Positions 1-11,800 of a DNA stretch of 39,640 bases are shown here, one piece after another. The translations under genes and the position numbers were made by a program. Position 1 is the first letter of the stretch. Each line of letters begins with the position of its first letter. Location: positions 1 to 39,640 of the IMG/VR virus record IMGVR_UViG_3300008459_000126. One strand, given 5' to 3'. The notes below the pieces were generated by a model. That model made no database searches, was not told the origin of the DNA, and saw only the letters and a program-made list of their open reading frames with translations. The DNA is from a virus.

Positions 1-1154
1 GTTCGGGTCGAGTGAGGAATATAGTTGCCCGTGTGTAGCTCGTATAGGTCATACTGACCTGTTATCCTACTTGGGAAGTCCATATTGGATAAGTCAGTAA
101 AGAGATCCCCACCTGGCTGTCCGTCATTAAGACCTACCCCTTGTCCTAGATTTATCGCTGCTACGACTCTATCCAATATGTCTTGAGTTGTAGTCGCAGG
201 TGTTAGGATAGACCCACTAACACCATCTTCTTCTGATGGAAATCTAATGAGAGCGAGCGTACCCCTATCTGCGGGGAACACTATGCCGGACACCACAAGC
301 CCTACATTATCCAAGCCGTTATCCGTAGCGGTCGCATCTAAAAGGTCATATGCCTTGAGGGGGTCATAAGACTGAGCCGATGGGACTACCACCATAGAGG
401 GTTCTAACGAGTTCTTAACACCCAACGATGCCGTGGCTATGTCTCCAGTGAAGCCTAAAGTTAACCCTGTGGCTGAGTTGAACAAATCCGATTGTGTCTC
501 TGATATACCTGATGAACCGTACAAGAATGGATAGATGGTGTTATCCATTAATCCGAGGTTAAAGGCTTGTCTTGGTACAGCGTGTCGGATGTCGGTGTTT
601 AACCCAGAGCTAAACTGAGGAAGCAAAGGTGTTGTGGGTGTGACTACCCCATAAAAGGAGTTAGCACCCTCGTCCCTGTAGGAAATGGAAAGTGTGTCAT
701 AAACGCCCCCTTCGTTGATGTATTTGTATTGCTCCTCTGCTGAGTCTCCATACAATCCATCACTCTGCTTCACACCCACACCCTTATGGGGCATTTCGCG
801 TTCTTCAGCCCACTTCTTTCCTAAGTACTTCCAAGTAGGCAGATCGTTTATCTTGGCACCACCCCAATCGGGTCTGCCGTCATGGGAAGCGGTCATACCC
901 AAGCGGTTGGTGTATGTTATGGGGGAGTATCCAATACGAGGAGGTTGGTTTTGTAAAGCAGAAGAGCTTAAGTCGTCTAGGTTGAACTGTACAGTTTCTC
1001 CTAGATAAGCCCCAAAAGGGTTAGTGCTAGAGACTTGATCAGCAGAAGAAGACCCAGACTGATTATTAAAGATATTAATCAACCAAGAGGACTCGTCTGT
1101 ACCCCTATTGGAAGAGATGACCACATCGTTGCGGTTTATGGATTTCTTAGGCAT
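1..1154 (-). CDS. Virion structural protein, partial (runs off the left edge)
   Basis: An open frame reads leftward from an ATG at 1154 (MPKKSINRNDVVISSNRG...) without a stop to base 1, giving 384 visible codons; the C-terminus lies outside the window. A GGGAG ribosome-binding site sits about 10 bases upstream, inside the end of the preceding gene, and only 3 bases separate that gene's stop from this start, so it is the next gene in the tail operon. The sequence is rich in Ser, Thr, Asn and Gly with no membrane segment or catalytic motif, as expected for a beta-rich virion protein. I do not recognise the family; a tail or baseplate role is inferred from position only. Confidence 0.75.
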   Translation of the reverse strand, partial: MPKKSINRNDVVISSNRGTDESSWLINIFNNQSGSSSADQVSSTNPFGAYLGETVQFNLDDLSSSALQNQPPRIGYSPITYTNRLGMTASHDGRPDWGGAKINDLPTWKYLGKKWAEEREMPHKGVGVKQSDGLYGDSAEEQYKYINEGGVYDTLSISYRDEGANSFYGVVTPTTPLLPQFSSGLNTDIRHAVPRQAFNLGLMDNTIYPFLYGSSGISETQSDLFNSATGLTLGFTGDIATASLGVKNSLEPSMVVVPSAQSYDPLKAYDLLDATATDNGLDNVGLVVSGIVFPADRGTLALIRFPSEEDGVSGSILTPATTTQDILDRVVAAINLGQGVGLNDGQPGGDLFTDLSNMDFPSRITGQYDLYELHTGNYIPHSTR

Positions 1155-1157
1155 GGC

Positions 1158-4100
1158 TCAGTCTCCCAACAACATGAGATGGCGTGTGCGATAGACACAA
1201 GCCACTACGAGGTTTGTTTCATCTTCTCTCATATCCACAGACACCCCTTGACCCCACGGATTAGTCTTAACAAACACCACAAGGACTACTTCACCCTTGC
1301 GATAAAGCGTGTGTTCGTCCGAAGTGATTTTCATCAAAGCAGGCAAACAGGTCTTGTAGTCCCGATAAAACGCACTCAAGTTCTTGGCAAAAGCTGATGG
1401 GAAATAGCTCGCGTTCTCTAGAGTTGGATAAACCACACGACCCTCGTTATCCTTTGTCGGAACTCCACCGCCTGTAATCTCACCTAGTGTGATGTTCACA
1501 GAACTCACAAAAGGCACAAAGCTCGGCAAATCCACCATGCCCGTGTTTATCCGTAAATCATCTAAGTACACCTCGGTCCCATTTAACACCCCCCACTCGG
1601 TGTACACATAAGTCGTCTCTGCCAAAGAACTCGTACCTAGTTGCTCATAAGGGGCATAAAATGGATAACCAGATGTGCTTGCCCCAGCACCTTGCAATAA
1701 GGTTGTGATGTTCCTCGATACACTCAAGGGCTGTAGCTCTAACTCGTCAGGACAATATCCACTTACCGAACCCACCTTTGTCCCACAAGTCTGAGGACAC
1801 ACCGCTCGGTAGTAGAGATAATAACTCACCTTTGTTGGCACACAGGGCAATAATGGATAAGCCGTAACGCTCACCAATCTAGGTGTTGTTATCGTATCCG
1901 CCACCCAAACGAGAAGCGTCTCCGCTTGTCCAAACTTACACTCCGATAAGATGAGCGTCTTAAGAGTCCCATCCTCAGCACCTCCAGATATGTCCTCTAC
2001 CGTGGGAGGCGTTATTCCGTCGTAGTACACCCTGTAAGGAAGTCTAACAGCCGTTCCGCTTATAGACACAAGCTCTGTCGTGATAGCTTGCCCTATGTAC
2101 TCAATGGATACCTCTCGCCTTTGATCAGCTAGATAAACCAAAGGCTTTTCGTTTTCAGCGTCATCATGAGGCATTGTCCCTACGGGTAGATTAAGCACTG
2201 CTCCTGTTGGATAAGCCGTCACACTTGGCTCTAGAGAACCTATGGGTGTCTCGGTCAAGCCCTTATCCGTAGCTGGATATTCCAAAATCACCTCTATGTA
2301 CAACCCATATGCACTGCCCGTGTTGCCTGTAGAGTCGCCCACCAAGCACTCAGTCGGTGCAGGTGGTGTGACCCCATTTCCTCTGTTGGCAAGTTGTGCG
2401 TTCCTACCAAGTGTCAGTTTCACTTGAGTTTCGGACAAGATTTCTATTTTGGAAAACTTAGCCCTATTGTTCGTGGTGGAGGTAGGGCTACCATCAGTGT
2501 CGTCATGCCAGCATAACCCCACATCCAACACCTTAGTCCCACTTATCCAATAATCACTTGGATTATCAGTCTGTGGGTCTCCAGGTTCAAAGTTGACCCA
2601 TAGGGCATTAGAGCGAGCATTTAACTGCTGAAAGTCTATGATGATCTCGTCACCCTCAAACCACTTCGTTGGATCACCCCCCGCTGAAGTTACGCTTACT
2701 CCGTTGGGAGAGACAAAAAAAGGTGCCACCGTAAAGGAGTCTTGAGGGTACGCGACTATTGTCGTTCTCTCGATTAAAGGAGCGGTCGAGAACCTACGAG
2801 CTATGCGGTCAAAGTCTCTCTTGTAGTTTCCACTAGACAAATCCTCCAACCCAAACACATCACACACCATCGGTGTCGTTGATATACCACCTGTGCTGTC
2901 GCCATAGGTGTTGAACACGGACTCGTCTAAGAACCATGTTCTGTTGGTGTTATCCAATAATGAGTGGAACTGATACTCTAAGGCAGAAGAGTAGTCCACA
3001 CCCTGTGGAAAGACCCTCCTCCTCAAGTCCAATACATCAGCCTCAGAAATCTCATCGGCAAATAACCCATCGGGTCTATCCGATTCACCTACAGGTATGG
3101 GGTCGGCACAGATAACAGCGTTCGTAAATGTTCCGTCATGTGTAGATAACAGACCCGTGTTTACATCGTCATAAGGGTTGAATCCGTATCCATTACCCAC
3201 ATCAGCTTGGTTGCGTCTAAACACAAAGCAAAGGGGTATGGCATAAACGAATCCGTCTACGGTATTTAAGTCCGTAGCCGAGGTTAAGTCTCCACTCCCA
3301 GCTATCCATAATCCATAGTCGGTGTCGTGACGAGAGAATATGTAAGGGGAGACTACTGAACCTGCTCCACCTTGTGCATAGATAGACCCATCGTCCAAAC
3401 CAAAGGGGGTGGTGACTGGGTTAAAAAAGGTGCTTGAGTAGACCCTTATGCGATACTGCACCTGCACTCGTCTTGTGCTAGATGTGGCTATGTTGGGGTC
3501 TTGTATGTCGTCATCAAGCCATAGTGAACTATCGGATAGTACATTTCCCGCATAGTACACATGGTTGGCATCGGGTTTACCCGTACCTGTAGTACCACCT
3601 GAAGAAGTATTGGTCACCTCTATGGAGGACAAGGAGCTAGGCGTAAAGGTTATATTGTTTCCGTCAGCCCCACCTGTCATCAGTATAAACAGAAAGTCAG
3701 AACCTCTGGTCTCAGCCGTAATCGTCACCGAACCTAGCGTTAAACCGAGGTTGAGTCCGTCATAGTTGTTTATGGCTTCAGAGATGTTTCTTGCCGTATG
3801 TGGATTGGAGGCACCCACAGAGAAATCGGTATCTGCCGTCAGCACTACATCGGGATTAACACCATCACCTATGGTGAGCGTATCTCCAGCTAACACGCCT
3901 ACGGCACGAAGTCTAGCTCGTGCGTTCATGGAGGGGGTGACTTCTTGAAGCCACATCTCTAAGAACACAAAGTCGGTTCTTTTGGTGTTGGTGCCAGGAC
4001 CACTTGTGGTCTCAGGGTCAGGTAAAATGACTTTATTTATCGTGGTCGTGGATGAGGTGCTTTTAACATCGAGGATTTTTCCAGCCACCAATGCTTTGAA

Positions 4101-4358
4101 ACGCTTGAGCCTCAGAACATTCGGCTCAAAGTCTCCATCTGTTGGCTTTAAGAACTCAAATCCAACCTCGTTATCGTTTATTGGATAACGAGTTAAGATA
4201 CCTGAGGGGAGATCTGGTCGTGTCTTTTCGGATAGTATGTCTTGTGATAAGTTTAGCTCGCTGTCCAAGAGGGGGCGGGCAAACTGATGAACCACCGAGT
4301 CCCAAGCGTAATCAGTGGGGGACAAGCTCCTACTGACCGTAGATAGATACTTAGTCAT
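1158..4358 (-). CDS. Large tail/baseplate-associated virion protein (1,066 aa)
   Basis: Residues about 15-50 (DYAWDSVVHQFARPLLDSEL followed by NLSQDILSEK) resemble the N-terminal segment of phage tail proteins that begin with a 'vhFqpgrpLldaELN.lQdi' motif, often baseplate- or fibre-attached proteins. The remainder is beta-rich, with many Thr/Ser/Asp/Gly stretches, and lacks membrane segments and enzymatic motifs. The ATG at 4358 has a GAAAGGG sequence about 9 bases upstream, and 21 bases separate it from the previous gene's stop. Position in the minus-strand operon, two genes after the giant fibre and between paralogous tail proteins and another virion protein, supports a tail-tip role. The precise role is inferred. 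Confidence 0.7.
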   Translation of the reverse strand: MTKYLSTVSRSLSPTDYAWDSVVHQFARPLLDSELNLSQDILSEKTRPDLPSGILTRYPINDNEVGFEFLKPTDGDFEPNVLRLKRFKALVAGKILDVKSTSSTTTINKVILPDPETTSGPGTNTKRTDFVFLEMWLQEVTPSMNARARLRAVGVLAGDTLTIGDGVNPDVVLTADTDFSVGASNPHTARNISEAINNYDGLNLGLTLGSVTITAETRGSDFLFILMTGGADGNNITFTPSSLSSIEVTNTSSGGTTGTGKPDANHVYYAGNVLSDSSLWLDDDIQDPNIATSSTRRVQVQYRIRVYSSTFFNPVTTPFGLDDGSIYAQGGAGSVVSPYIFSRHDTDYGLWIAGSGDLTSATDLNTVDGFVYAIPLCFVFRRNQADVGNGYGFNPYDDVNTGLLSTHDGTFTNAVICADPIPVGESDRPDGLFADEISEADVLDLRRRVFPQGVDYSSALEYQFHSLLDNTNRTWFLDESVFNTYGDSTGGISTTPMVCDVFGLEDLSSGNYKRDFDRIARRFSTAPLIERTTIVAYPQDSFTVAPFFVSPNGVSVTSAGGDPTKWFEGDEIIIDFQQLNARSNALWVNFEPGDPQTDNPSDYWISGTKVLDVGLCWHDDTDGSPTSTTNNRAKFSKIEILSETQVKLTLGRNAQLANRGNGVTPPAPTECLVGDSTGNTGSAYGLYIEVILEYPATDKGLTETPIGSLEPSVTAYPTGAVLNLPVGTMPHDDAENEKPLVYLADQRREVSIEYIGQAITTELVSISGTAVRLPYRVYYDGITPPTVEDISGGAEDGTLKTLILSECKFGQAETLLVWVADTITTPRLVSVTAYPLLPCVPTKVSYYLYYRAVCPQTCGTKVGSVSGYCPDELELQPLSVSRNITTLLQGAGASTSGYPFYAPYEQLGTSSLAETTYVYTEWGVLNGTEVYLDDLRINTGMVDLPSFVPFVSSVNITLGEITGGGVPTKDNEGRVVYPTLENASYFPSAFAKNLSAFYRDYKTCLPALMKITSDEHTLYRKGEVVLVVFVKTNPWGQGVSVDMREDETNLVVACVYRTRHLMLLGD

Positions 4359-4379
4359 AATGGATAACCCTTTCCCTAT

Positions 4380-5036
4380 TTAAAAGGTGAGTCGCCAAGT
4401 GATGGCTAGGATTGATCCACTGGGTTTATTTATCACAGGGAAGGTCAAGTAGTTCACAAGTATGTCGTAATCGGATATATCTACGGTCGTATCTCTGCTT
4501 GGGAAAACGACATCGGAGCCATCTTCTTGAACAGGAGTAAAGACTGAACCCTCTACCCCATCAGCCGTAGATAAAAGACCCATCTCCGTCAAAGCACCTA
4601 CAGCTTCGCTCGCCTCAAAGGTCGTTGTGAAGTCCACAATGTTGGTGGGGATAGAGTTTCCATCTACATCCTCCGAGATTTCTCCGAGGGCGGTACGGAA
4701 AATAGGCGTAGAGAAAGCCTTGCGATAGAGGGGAGTTTGTAGCCTCCGTTGACGGTTATCCGCCACATCTGGTGACTGAGCGTTTCCGCTCGCTCCTGTA
4801 CCCACACCGAGCATATCTATGGGGCGAGAGCGGGAGTCACCAGAAAATAACAAGGCCGCCAACACACCACCGTCCAGTGTGTAGATGTTCGACTTATCCA
4901 ATACGACTTCTTCACGCCCATCGGCATGGAGCAGTACGCCAAAGACATCACCTTTGACTTTGACACCTAGCTCAGAAAAGCCCAAGCCAAATTGGATACT
5001 GGAAGTCTTGGGTGGTGGGATTACAGATTTGATCAT
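4380..5036 (-). CDS. Small tail protein, paralogue of the gene at 5129-5800
   Basis: 218 residues from MIKSVIPPPKTSS. An in-frame ATG four codons upstream (5048) is less likely: the only good Shine-Dalgarno, GGAGG, lies inside those four codons, 5 bases before the ATG at 5036. The C-terminal half (about 120-218) follows the plan of the neighbouring gene: a TTTFEA/TTTYST strand, an E(M/I)GL turn, a loop, then a closing strand ending ITWRLTF (neighbour: INYTLTFGA). This 'ends in WxLTF' design is common in small phage tail-tip or fibre-associated proteins. The exact structural position is unknown; duplication from the neighbour is inferred. Confidence 0.7.
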   Translation of the reverse strand: MIKSVIPPPKTSSIQFGLGFSELGVKVKGDVFGVLLHADGREEVVLDKSNIYTLDGGVLAALLFSGDSRSRPIDMLGVGTGASGNAQSPDVADNRQRRLQTPLYRKAFSTPIFRTALGEISEDVDGNSIPTNIVDFTTTFEASEAVGALTEMGLLSTADGVEGSVFTPVQEDGSDVVFPSRDTTVDISDYDILVNYLTFPVINKPSGSILAITWRLTF

Positions 5037-5128
5037 ATTGTCCTCCATGACCTATGGGGCTAGGTTATGGAGTATTAAATAACTACAACCCCACACACCT
5101 AGCGTGTTTAAACCCCACCCATTAACCT

Positions 5129-5800
5129 TTACGCCCCAAAGGTTAGAGTGTAGTTAATCTCAAGTGTACCATCGTCGGTCTTGGTGATCGCATTAGCGAG
5201 GATCTTACGGGCAAACAATCTCATGTTGGTTGAGGTTGTGGGGACTTCAGAGGTGATGAACCCATTTGCGTCCGCGTTATTGCCCGCTGTCCAAAGACCT
5301 ATTTCAGAGATACCACCTGCGAGGTTGCCTTGTGCGGTGGAGTAAGTTGTGGTGAACTTGACTTGGTTGTATGCAGGGAAAGTGACTGAGTCCACGCTCC
5401 TCGCATACACGGTCACAGCGTCCGTAGGATCGAAACTCGTGTCTACCATCGTGACCTTTTGGTTTTGATTCGCCACACCCGTATCGTTAGAGCCTTCGTT
5501 ATCGCCCACAGCAATATAGGCAATGTGATTACGAGCCGCTTCTTGGATAGTTTGGCTCGCTCCACCTGCACCGATGTAGTTGCCACCTGTAGGGAAGGTC
5601 GTGTTATCCGTCATGTTCGTACCCTCGGGTCTATTGGGAATAGCCGTGGGGGATGCGTTGGTCCCGAGCTTGGGGAAAATCGAGTCCATGAGGATATTAT
5701 TCGACATCTCCACAACAGCGTTAGGTCCAAAGACTTCTTGGATAACCTCGCCTGCTGTGTTGCGGACGATAGCGTGTACTTTACCTGTGATGATCATCAT
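5129..5800 (-). CDS. Small tail protein, paralogue of the gene at 4380-5036
   Basis: 223 residues starting MMIITGKVHAIVRN. The frame is open to a TTG at 5842, but that start has no ribosome-binding site and lies inside an inverted repeat. The ATG at 5800 has GGAG 8 bases upstream and gives an N-terminus comparable to its paralogue's. The C-terminal part contains TTTYSTAQGNLAGGISEIGLW and ends INYTLTFGA, matching the paralogue in order and spacing. It has no signal peptide or membrane segment. It probably forms part of the tail tip or fibre attachment, placed directly after the giant fibre gene. A 14-bp perfect hairpin (5836-5866) stands just upstream of its ribosome-binding site. Confidence 0.7.
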   Translation of the reverse strand: MMIITGKVHAIVRNTAGEVIQEVFGPNAVVEMSNNILMDSIFPKLGTNASPTAIPNRPEGTNMTDNTTFPTGGNYIGAGGASQTIQEAARNHIAYIAVGDNEGSNDTGVANQNQKVTMVDTSFDPTDAVTVYARSVDSVTFPAYNQVKFTTTYSTAQGNLAGGISEIGLWTAGNNADANGFITSEVPTTSTNMRLFARKILANAITKTDDGTLEINYTLTFGA

Positions 5801-5835
5801 ATCGGATACTCCATTTAGAGGGTTGCCTTTGTATG

Positions 5836-5866
5836 CACTCAATCATAAAGGGTTTATGATTGAGTG
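5836..5866 (-). promoter_or_regulatory. Perfect 14-bp hairpin between fibre gene and next tail gene
   Basis: Arms CACTCAATCATAAA (5836-5849) and TTTATGATTGAGTG (5853-5866) are exact complements around a GGG loop. The hairpin overlaps the TAA stop of the giant fibre gene (5854-5856) and ends about 36 bases before the next start. No U-tract follows on the minus strand, so it is not a standard intrinsic terminator. It may be an mRNA processing or stability element, or a translational spacer. Confidence 0.6.
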
Positions 5867-8800
5867 ATAAGAACTGAGCCATCTTCAAGCACTTGAAGAT
5901 AGAGGTTTTGCTGACACACAGCGTTAGAGAACGACTTGTAGTTGGGGGGGTTGTTCGCGTCATACAGCGTGTTGTAATCGGTCGCACCTGCTGTGTAGGT
6001 GTACGCTCTAAACGCAAGGATTAAATCTACTCCTGTGGCTTTGTCGAGGTACAACCTATACTTAGTACCTGTAACAACCTGCCAAGACATTTGAGACACA
6101 TTATTCGTGTTTGTAATCAAAGTCTTGGGTATTAAACCACCTGTAAAAGAGTACTCACTAGGAACAGAAGCCACTTGCCCTGTTAATGAACCTAACGAGG
6201 GGTCAGTCCTTAGTAACACGGTGGACTGTGGTGTGGCACTCGCCCCCAAGCCATTGTCCAAGTTCTTAAAATAAGCGTAGAGCCTCACGGTTGTCGAATA
6301 AGGATAAAGTGCCGTCTGTCCTGTGGTGTCTTGTGTAAATGTGGTCGTGCCATCGCTGTTTACTCTTAGCGTGTGTAGGTAGTTGCGTCTGATGTTAGTG
6401 GCACCTGTGGAGGGGAACAGATTGTAATAGCTACCCCATGTGTTATTTTTGTATCGGAAGGCGATGTTGAACTCTGGAGTAGGACTCGCATCGTTATTCA
6501 ACCGAGAGAAGATTTTGTACTCTGTGGGTTGAGAGGGAGAGTTGTATTCCTCGACCACATTGTTTCTAGTGCTAGTCGCTAATGCCTTAAATACCAAGTC
6601 GGGTTGGGTGGGTGTGGTATTGGAGTACCCAGCACTCAAAGCAGGCTCATATGCCCCTTTATAGTTGCCCTCGTAAGCCAAAGCGTTCGTGGGTAGCTCT
6701 TTATATCTAGGCAAGCTCGATACAAGAGTTGGGTACGAGTTATTTCCCCTCGCTTGTCTAGCGTAGTAATCGTTAGAGCTATAGACAAAGAACTGAGAAG
6801 CACCGTAAACAGAAGATCCCGTCTGCACCGCCACACTCAGAGACTTATCCGCGTAGGATTTTGAGAAACTCTCCCACTCTACATTGGATAAAGTCATAGT
6901 ATTAGATGAACCACTTGTATCTGTACCAAGATCGCTTAGGCTATCCGCAGTAAGCAAGAGCTTAGTGTAGACATCCGTGGTGAAAACACTCGTGGGGGGT
7001 GTAAATGGAGCGTCCGCTGTTGTATGCCTCGCTATACCCACGCTCAACCTAAAGTTGGATAGGTATCCATTAAAGAAGTAGTTTGATGTTAGAGCTTTGT
7101 CTGTGCCTATGTAGAAGCTACCGCTACTGCCAGTAGAGAAGTCTGCGAGAGAGAAGGCATCGTCTATCTTGGTGGCGGATAAAGAGTATCCATTTTGGTA
7201 AAGGTACAAAGTACCATTGTGTCTGCTTAGGGCAAAGTGAGACCATCTGTCCCTTATGTTGTTAACTTGATAGCCAATCGTGTAAGAGGTAGATCCGTTC
7301 ACACGATAGAACAAAACAATCTTTTCCAATGCGGAGTCGTAATACACAGAAATCTGTTTTATAGCAGCGGTGTAGTCTAGGTCGAAGATATAAGCCCTAT
7401 GAGAGTAGCTGGTGGCTAGTTCTGTGGTCGTTAAATACTGATGCCACTCTATGGTAAAGTCCCCAGAGCCCAAGTTAAAGTCGCTGTCGCTCAGTCTGCT
7501 CAAGTATCCATTAGCATAGGGAAAAGATATAACCCCATTTAACGACAGAGAACTCATGGGGTCAGTGATTGTAGGTACGGAGCTAGACCAAGACACAGAA
7601 GAGGTATTAGTTAGTGTAGTTCCTGTTCCTGTAAACGCGGTTGACGAATCTGTAGCTACAAGCCTAAACACATTAAGAGAAACAGATGGTAAAGGTGCTG
7701 TGGGGATGCTGAATGTTCCTGTTCGTGTGGTGAGGTCGGATGCACCTGAGATTTGGTAAAGATACCTTAGGTTGGTGATGTAGCCCTTGAAAGCAGTATC
7801 TGCTATGGGGGTTGTCTCGTTTCCTATGTAGAAAGCGGCAGTGCTTGCGTTGGTGATGTTGTAGGTCGTTGACCAGCTCGAACCAAGCTGTACTCCGTTC
7901 ACATAAGCCCTTACAACCGAGCTACGACCAACGATAGCGATGTGTACCCACTCGTCATTCGCAACGGAACCAAAGCTGTTGGTTACAAGGGCAGAACCTG
8001 TAGAAAGGGACAGTTGAAGACCTGTCTTATTGAGGAGCTTCACCCTAAATCTATCCGATGTCCCCCTAAGATTTCTTGAGAACACAACAGGGTTATTTCC
8101 AGCTCCTGTGCTGTCCAAATACATCCACCACTCTATGCGGAAGGCATTAGTACCCGTATCGAACGCAGATATGTCCGCACCCACAAGATAACTCGTGTCT
8201 GTACCCGCAAACGCTATGCTCCCATCTACAAGTCTCAAGGACTCCTCATAAGTGGTCGAAACATCGTCCGTCATATCTAGGGTATCGGACAAGAACTTAG
8301 AGGAGATGCGAGCAAGTCCCGTGTCTAAAACGCTCACTGCCCCCTCATTCAAAGTCGAGGTTAAGCTCAAAGACAAATCCGTAGAGTCTTCTACATCAGG
8401 TACGCTCTCAGATACTGAGCTGGGTAATAAGACATAGCTTGTTAAAACACCGTCTGAGAACACTACGCTATCAGATTTTTCCAAAGGTTCGAATAACTGA
8501 ACTGTATCTGTTTCGTCTGTGGGGGCAGAAACACTATCCGAAACATAAACAATGGGTGTGATCTCTACATCAGAGTCGCTAAAACCTACGGTATCCACCA
8601 AATCCAAACCATTAAGTGCGTAAGTTGTTAGAACCGTGTCGTTCAATACAACCAAGTCCTCAACCAATAAAGAAGTTAAACTCAAACTCGTTTCTATTGT
8701 GTCCCCCCAAGACAAAGTATCCAATGTCTTTATTGAGGATATATGTGCTTGCCCAACATCGGATAGGCTAGTGCTGTCAGAAACAGAAATGACAGGTACT

Positions 8801-11800
8801 GTGATGCCCACCACATCAGTAATGGATAAGTCGTCAGTCACCCCAAAAGACGAGATGCGGGCAGAGCCTTCATCCGTCACGCCCACTTGGTCGCTTATGT
8901 GAAGGCTCTTTATGTACGCTTGTACAGCGTCCACTTGAGCCGACACGCTATCCGAGAGCGTCAAAGCCGAGAACAAGTAAGAGGTCGAGACAGAGTCTAA
9001 AATAGAGGCAACGCTCTCAGTTATGTTGATGTTCCCATACACATAAGAGGTACTCACGCTGTCGGTTAAGCTCAAGCTATCCAATAGGCTGATAGAGCGT
9101 GTTTCTAGTACGCCCACTTCATCTAGGATATTCGTCAAGCTATCCGTTAGGTTGAAGGAACTCACCCTATGTGTCACTTCGTCTTGTAGGGCTAAAACCG
9201 CATCAAGAAGAGCTTGGCTTGTGTAGGCGTAGTTGAGGGTTACATCATCACTAATGGTCACGCTGTCGAGCAGTAAATACTCCGAAACTTGCGTTAATAC
9301 ACTATCCAATATGGGGCTAACAGAGTCTCCCTCAAGTACGCTGTACTTGAACAGCACATCATCTAAGATACCACCGAGCGTGTCTTGAACAGCGGTGGGG
9401 GCGTAAGCATAAAGTACAGCCACTTGGTCATCTGCGGGCTGTACTACATCCGAGAAGTCATATCCTGATAGGTTCAAAACCACACTATCCAATATCTCAG
9501 ATAGAGAGTCTTGTACCCCTCTGCTGAGTGTTAGGTTCGTGGTGAGCGTATCAGAGGGCAAGGGAACGCTCTCTACAGAGATAGAGGGAGAGAACCCATA
9601 TGTAGTAGAGACAGTGTTTGTCGCGACAAACACAGAGTCCTCAAGCGTCAAACTGATATCTAAGCTCGCTTGGATAGTATCTACGACCACAGATGTGTCA
9701 GAAAAGTTAAGACCGAGTTTGTGGTCTATCTCGTCTAACAACAATAAGCTGTCTTCTAGGATAAGTTGGGTGGCTTGTGTAGACCCATCATTTACAGATA
9801 AGCTATCGGCTAAAGCCACCCTATAAGTGTAGGTGAATGAGTCGTTTATAGCTTGGGTCGTCTCAGTGATCGAACAAGGCGATAAAAGGTAACTCAAAGA
9901 GAGAGTGTCTGCTGTGGTGGGTAAGAACTCTTGAATGTTCCTCGTTTCAGCTATCGAAACGCTATCCAATATGGCTGGTACTGGGTCTAAAGAATATGGC
10001 AACCCCAATGGAGTAAACAAGCCACCATTAGGGATGAAAGATACTCTCTCTCCGTAGAGAGGCTCACTAGGTGAGAGTACATCCGCTATGATCTCTATGG
10101 TAGCTCCGACCTCCTCAGAACTCTTTGTAGCCGATGGAGCAGGGTCTGCTATCTGCAACCAAGAAGTGACCTCACCTGGGTTGGTGGCGAAGGTCACTTG
10201 AAAGGTGTAGGTTTTACCGAAGCCCATATCCATTGGGTCGTCTAGGGCGTATGTTTCGGATGAAGTCGTCCATGAAGAACCGAGCGTGTATGGGGCGTTA
10301 GTGCCACTAGAGAAGAAGTAAAGCTCGTCTATGCCCCCATTCTGCTCCATGTACACTTCTACATAATAGGTCTGATTGGGAATATGATTAAAGTACCCAT
10401 TAGGGTCGGCTTCATAAGTAGGGAAGCTCCCATTGGGATAGTTAAGAGAGAAACCGCTTCCAGACCCATCGTCTTTCCAACGATAAGCGAGCGGAGCCCC
10501 ATTGGGTGGTGCTGGATGCTCTTCAAAACACTCAAACGCTCCGCTATCGGCTAATGGATAAAGGGTCTGATAGTACTTAATGCCGTCTGAGCTTATACGG
10601 TAAATGGAAAAGTAGTATCCATTTCCACCGAAGGTACTGAGGAAGCTATAATGGAAAAACAGATATGTAGGGATAGTTGTAAGGGTAGTTAGCTCTGTGG
10701 TGCTGATGGGTCCTAAAAGGTAGAGGGAATAATCCCCATACAAGACCTCGTCCAAGTACTGAGTCTCAGTATGAACTTCAGAGAGGTATCCACCAACAGC
10801 AAAAGAGGTGGGTCGGTCTTCATAGAAGGCTGGTTCACCCCTAGTGCCAATAGAAGTCGAACTAGAGCGGGCTATAACGCTCCTTACCGCGTCTTTAAAT
10901 CCTCCGCCCACTTGAGGTTCTGCCAACCCTAAGGGGTTAGCCATAATCTCATCGGCAGAACTCTCAGTCAGACCGCTCACCGAGTGTTCTGTTTTTTTAA
11001 GGGGAGCTTGTCCCTCTAAGTATTTACTGCCCTCATACCAAGTCCCACTATCCGTTAAGGGGCTAGTACTCAAGGCTGATATTGTTAATGTTGTGGGGGT
11101 GGTTATCCCAGCTACTCTGAGATATCCTTTGCTCAATGCTCCTATGTACTCAGTACCACCACCATCAAAAATGGATAATATGTAATCTGGTTTGAACCCA
11201 AGCTGTACAAACGAGATAACCCCATCTTTTGTAGTAATGACTTTCGTGGCGGGAGCGGAAACACTTGCCACCTTAGACGAAGGGGAAACTCTGTTTAACA
11301 CAAAGGAGCTGTTAATCTTTTGTGTGATCGTATTTGTGGTGGAGGTAGACCCTATCCCATAGGTTGCATCACGATACTCTGTAGTGTAAGGGGATATAGG
11401 CACTACTTTGTTCAGTACATAGTTTTTGCGACGAATGTAGTAAGGGGGAGCGGATGGAGCTAAGTAAGAACTCTTGCGTCCGTTGGTGGTGGTGACTTGT
11501 CCTACTTTGCGTGTGGCGTTTAAGACTAAGCGGGGGTCATTGAGTGATGTAAACCGATAAACTTCATCTTCGTCATAGGGGTAGGTGATCGTCACACGAT
11601 CAAGGGGATTGAGTACAGCCGAGTAGTCGCCCGCATTAAGCAGATAGAAGTTGTTGTCGTAGTGGCTATAAAACTTCAGTACGCTCGATGGGACAGCCAC
11701 ACCATTAATGGATATCGAGAAAGAGTTGGTGGGGTTGAGGGCAATGCCCTTGTAGAAAAACCGTACATTCAGAGGAGGTAGGCTGAACCAAAGGTTAGCC

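Noticed and set aside
715-1397. Open frames on the plus strand over the left end
   Set aside because: They overlap the continuous minus-strand operon, lack ribosome-binding sites and give low-complexity, cysteine/proline-rich products; they are shadows of the virion genes.
5801-5842. TTG start at 5842 for the small tail protein
   Set aside because: It lies inside the 14-bp hairpin without a ribosome-binding site, whereas the ATG at 5800 has GGAG at the right distance.
8240-9950. CRISPR-like or tandem DNA repeat
   Set aside because: The periodicity exists at protein level only; units are diverged, have no constant spacer and lie in frame within the fibre gene.
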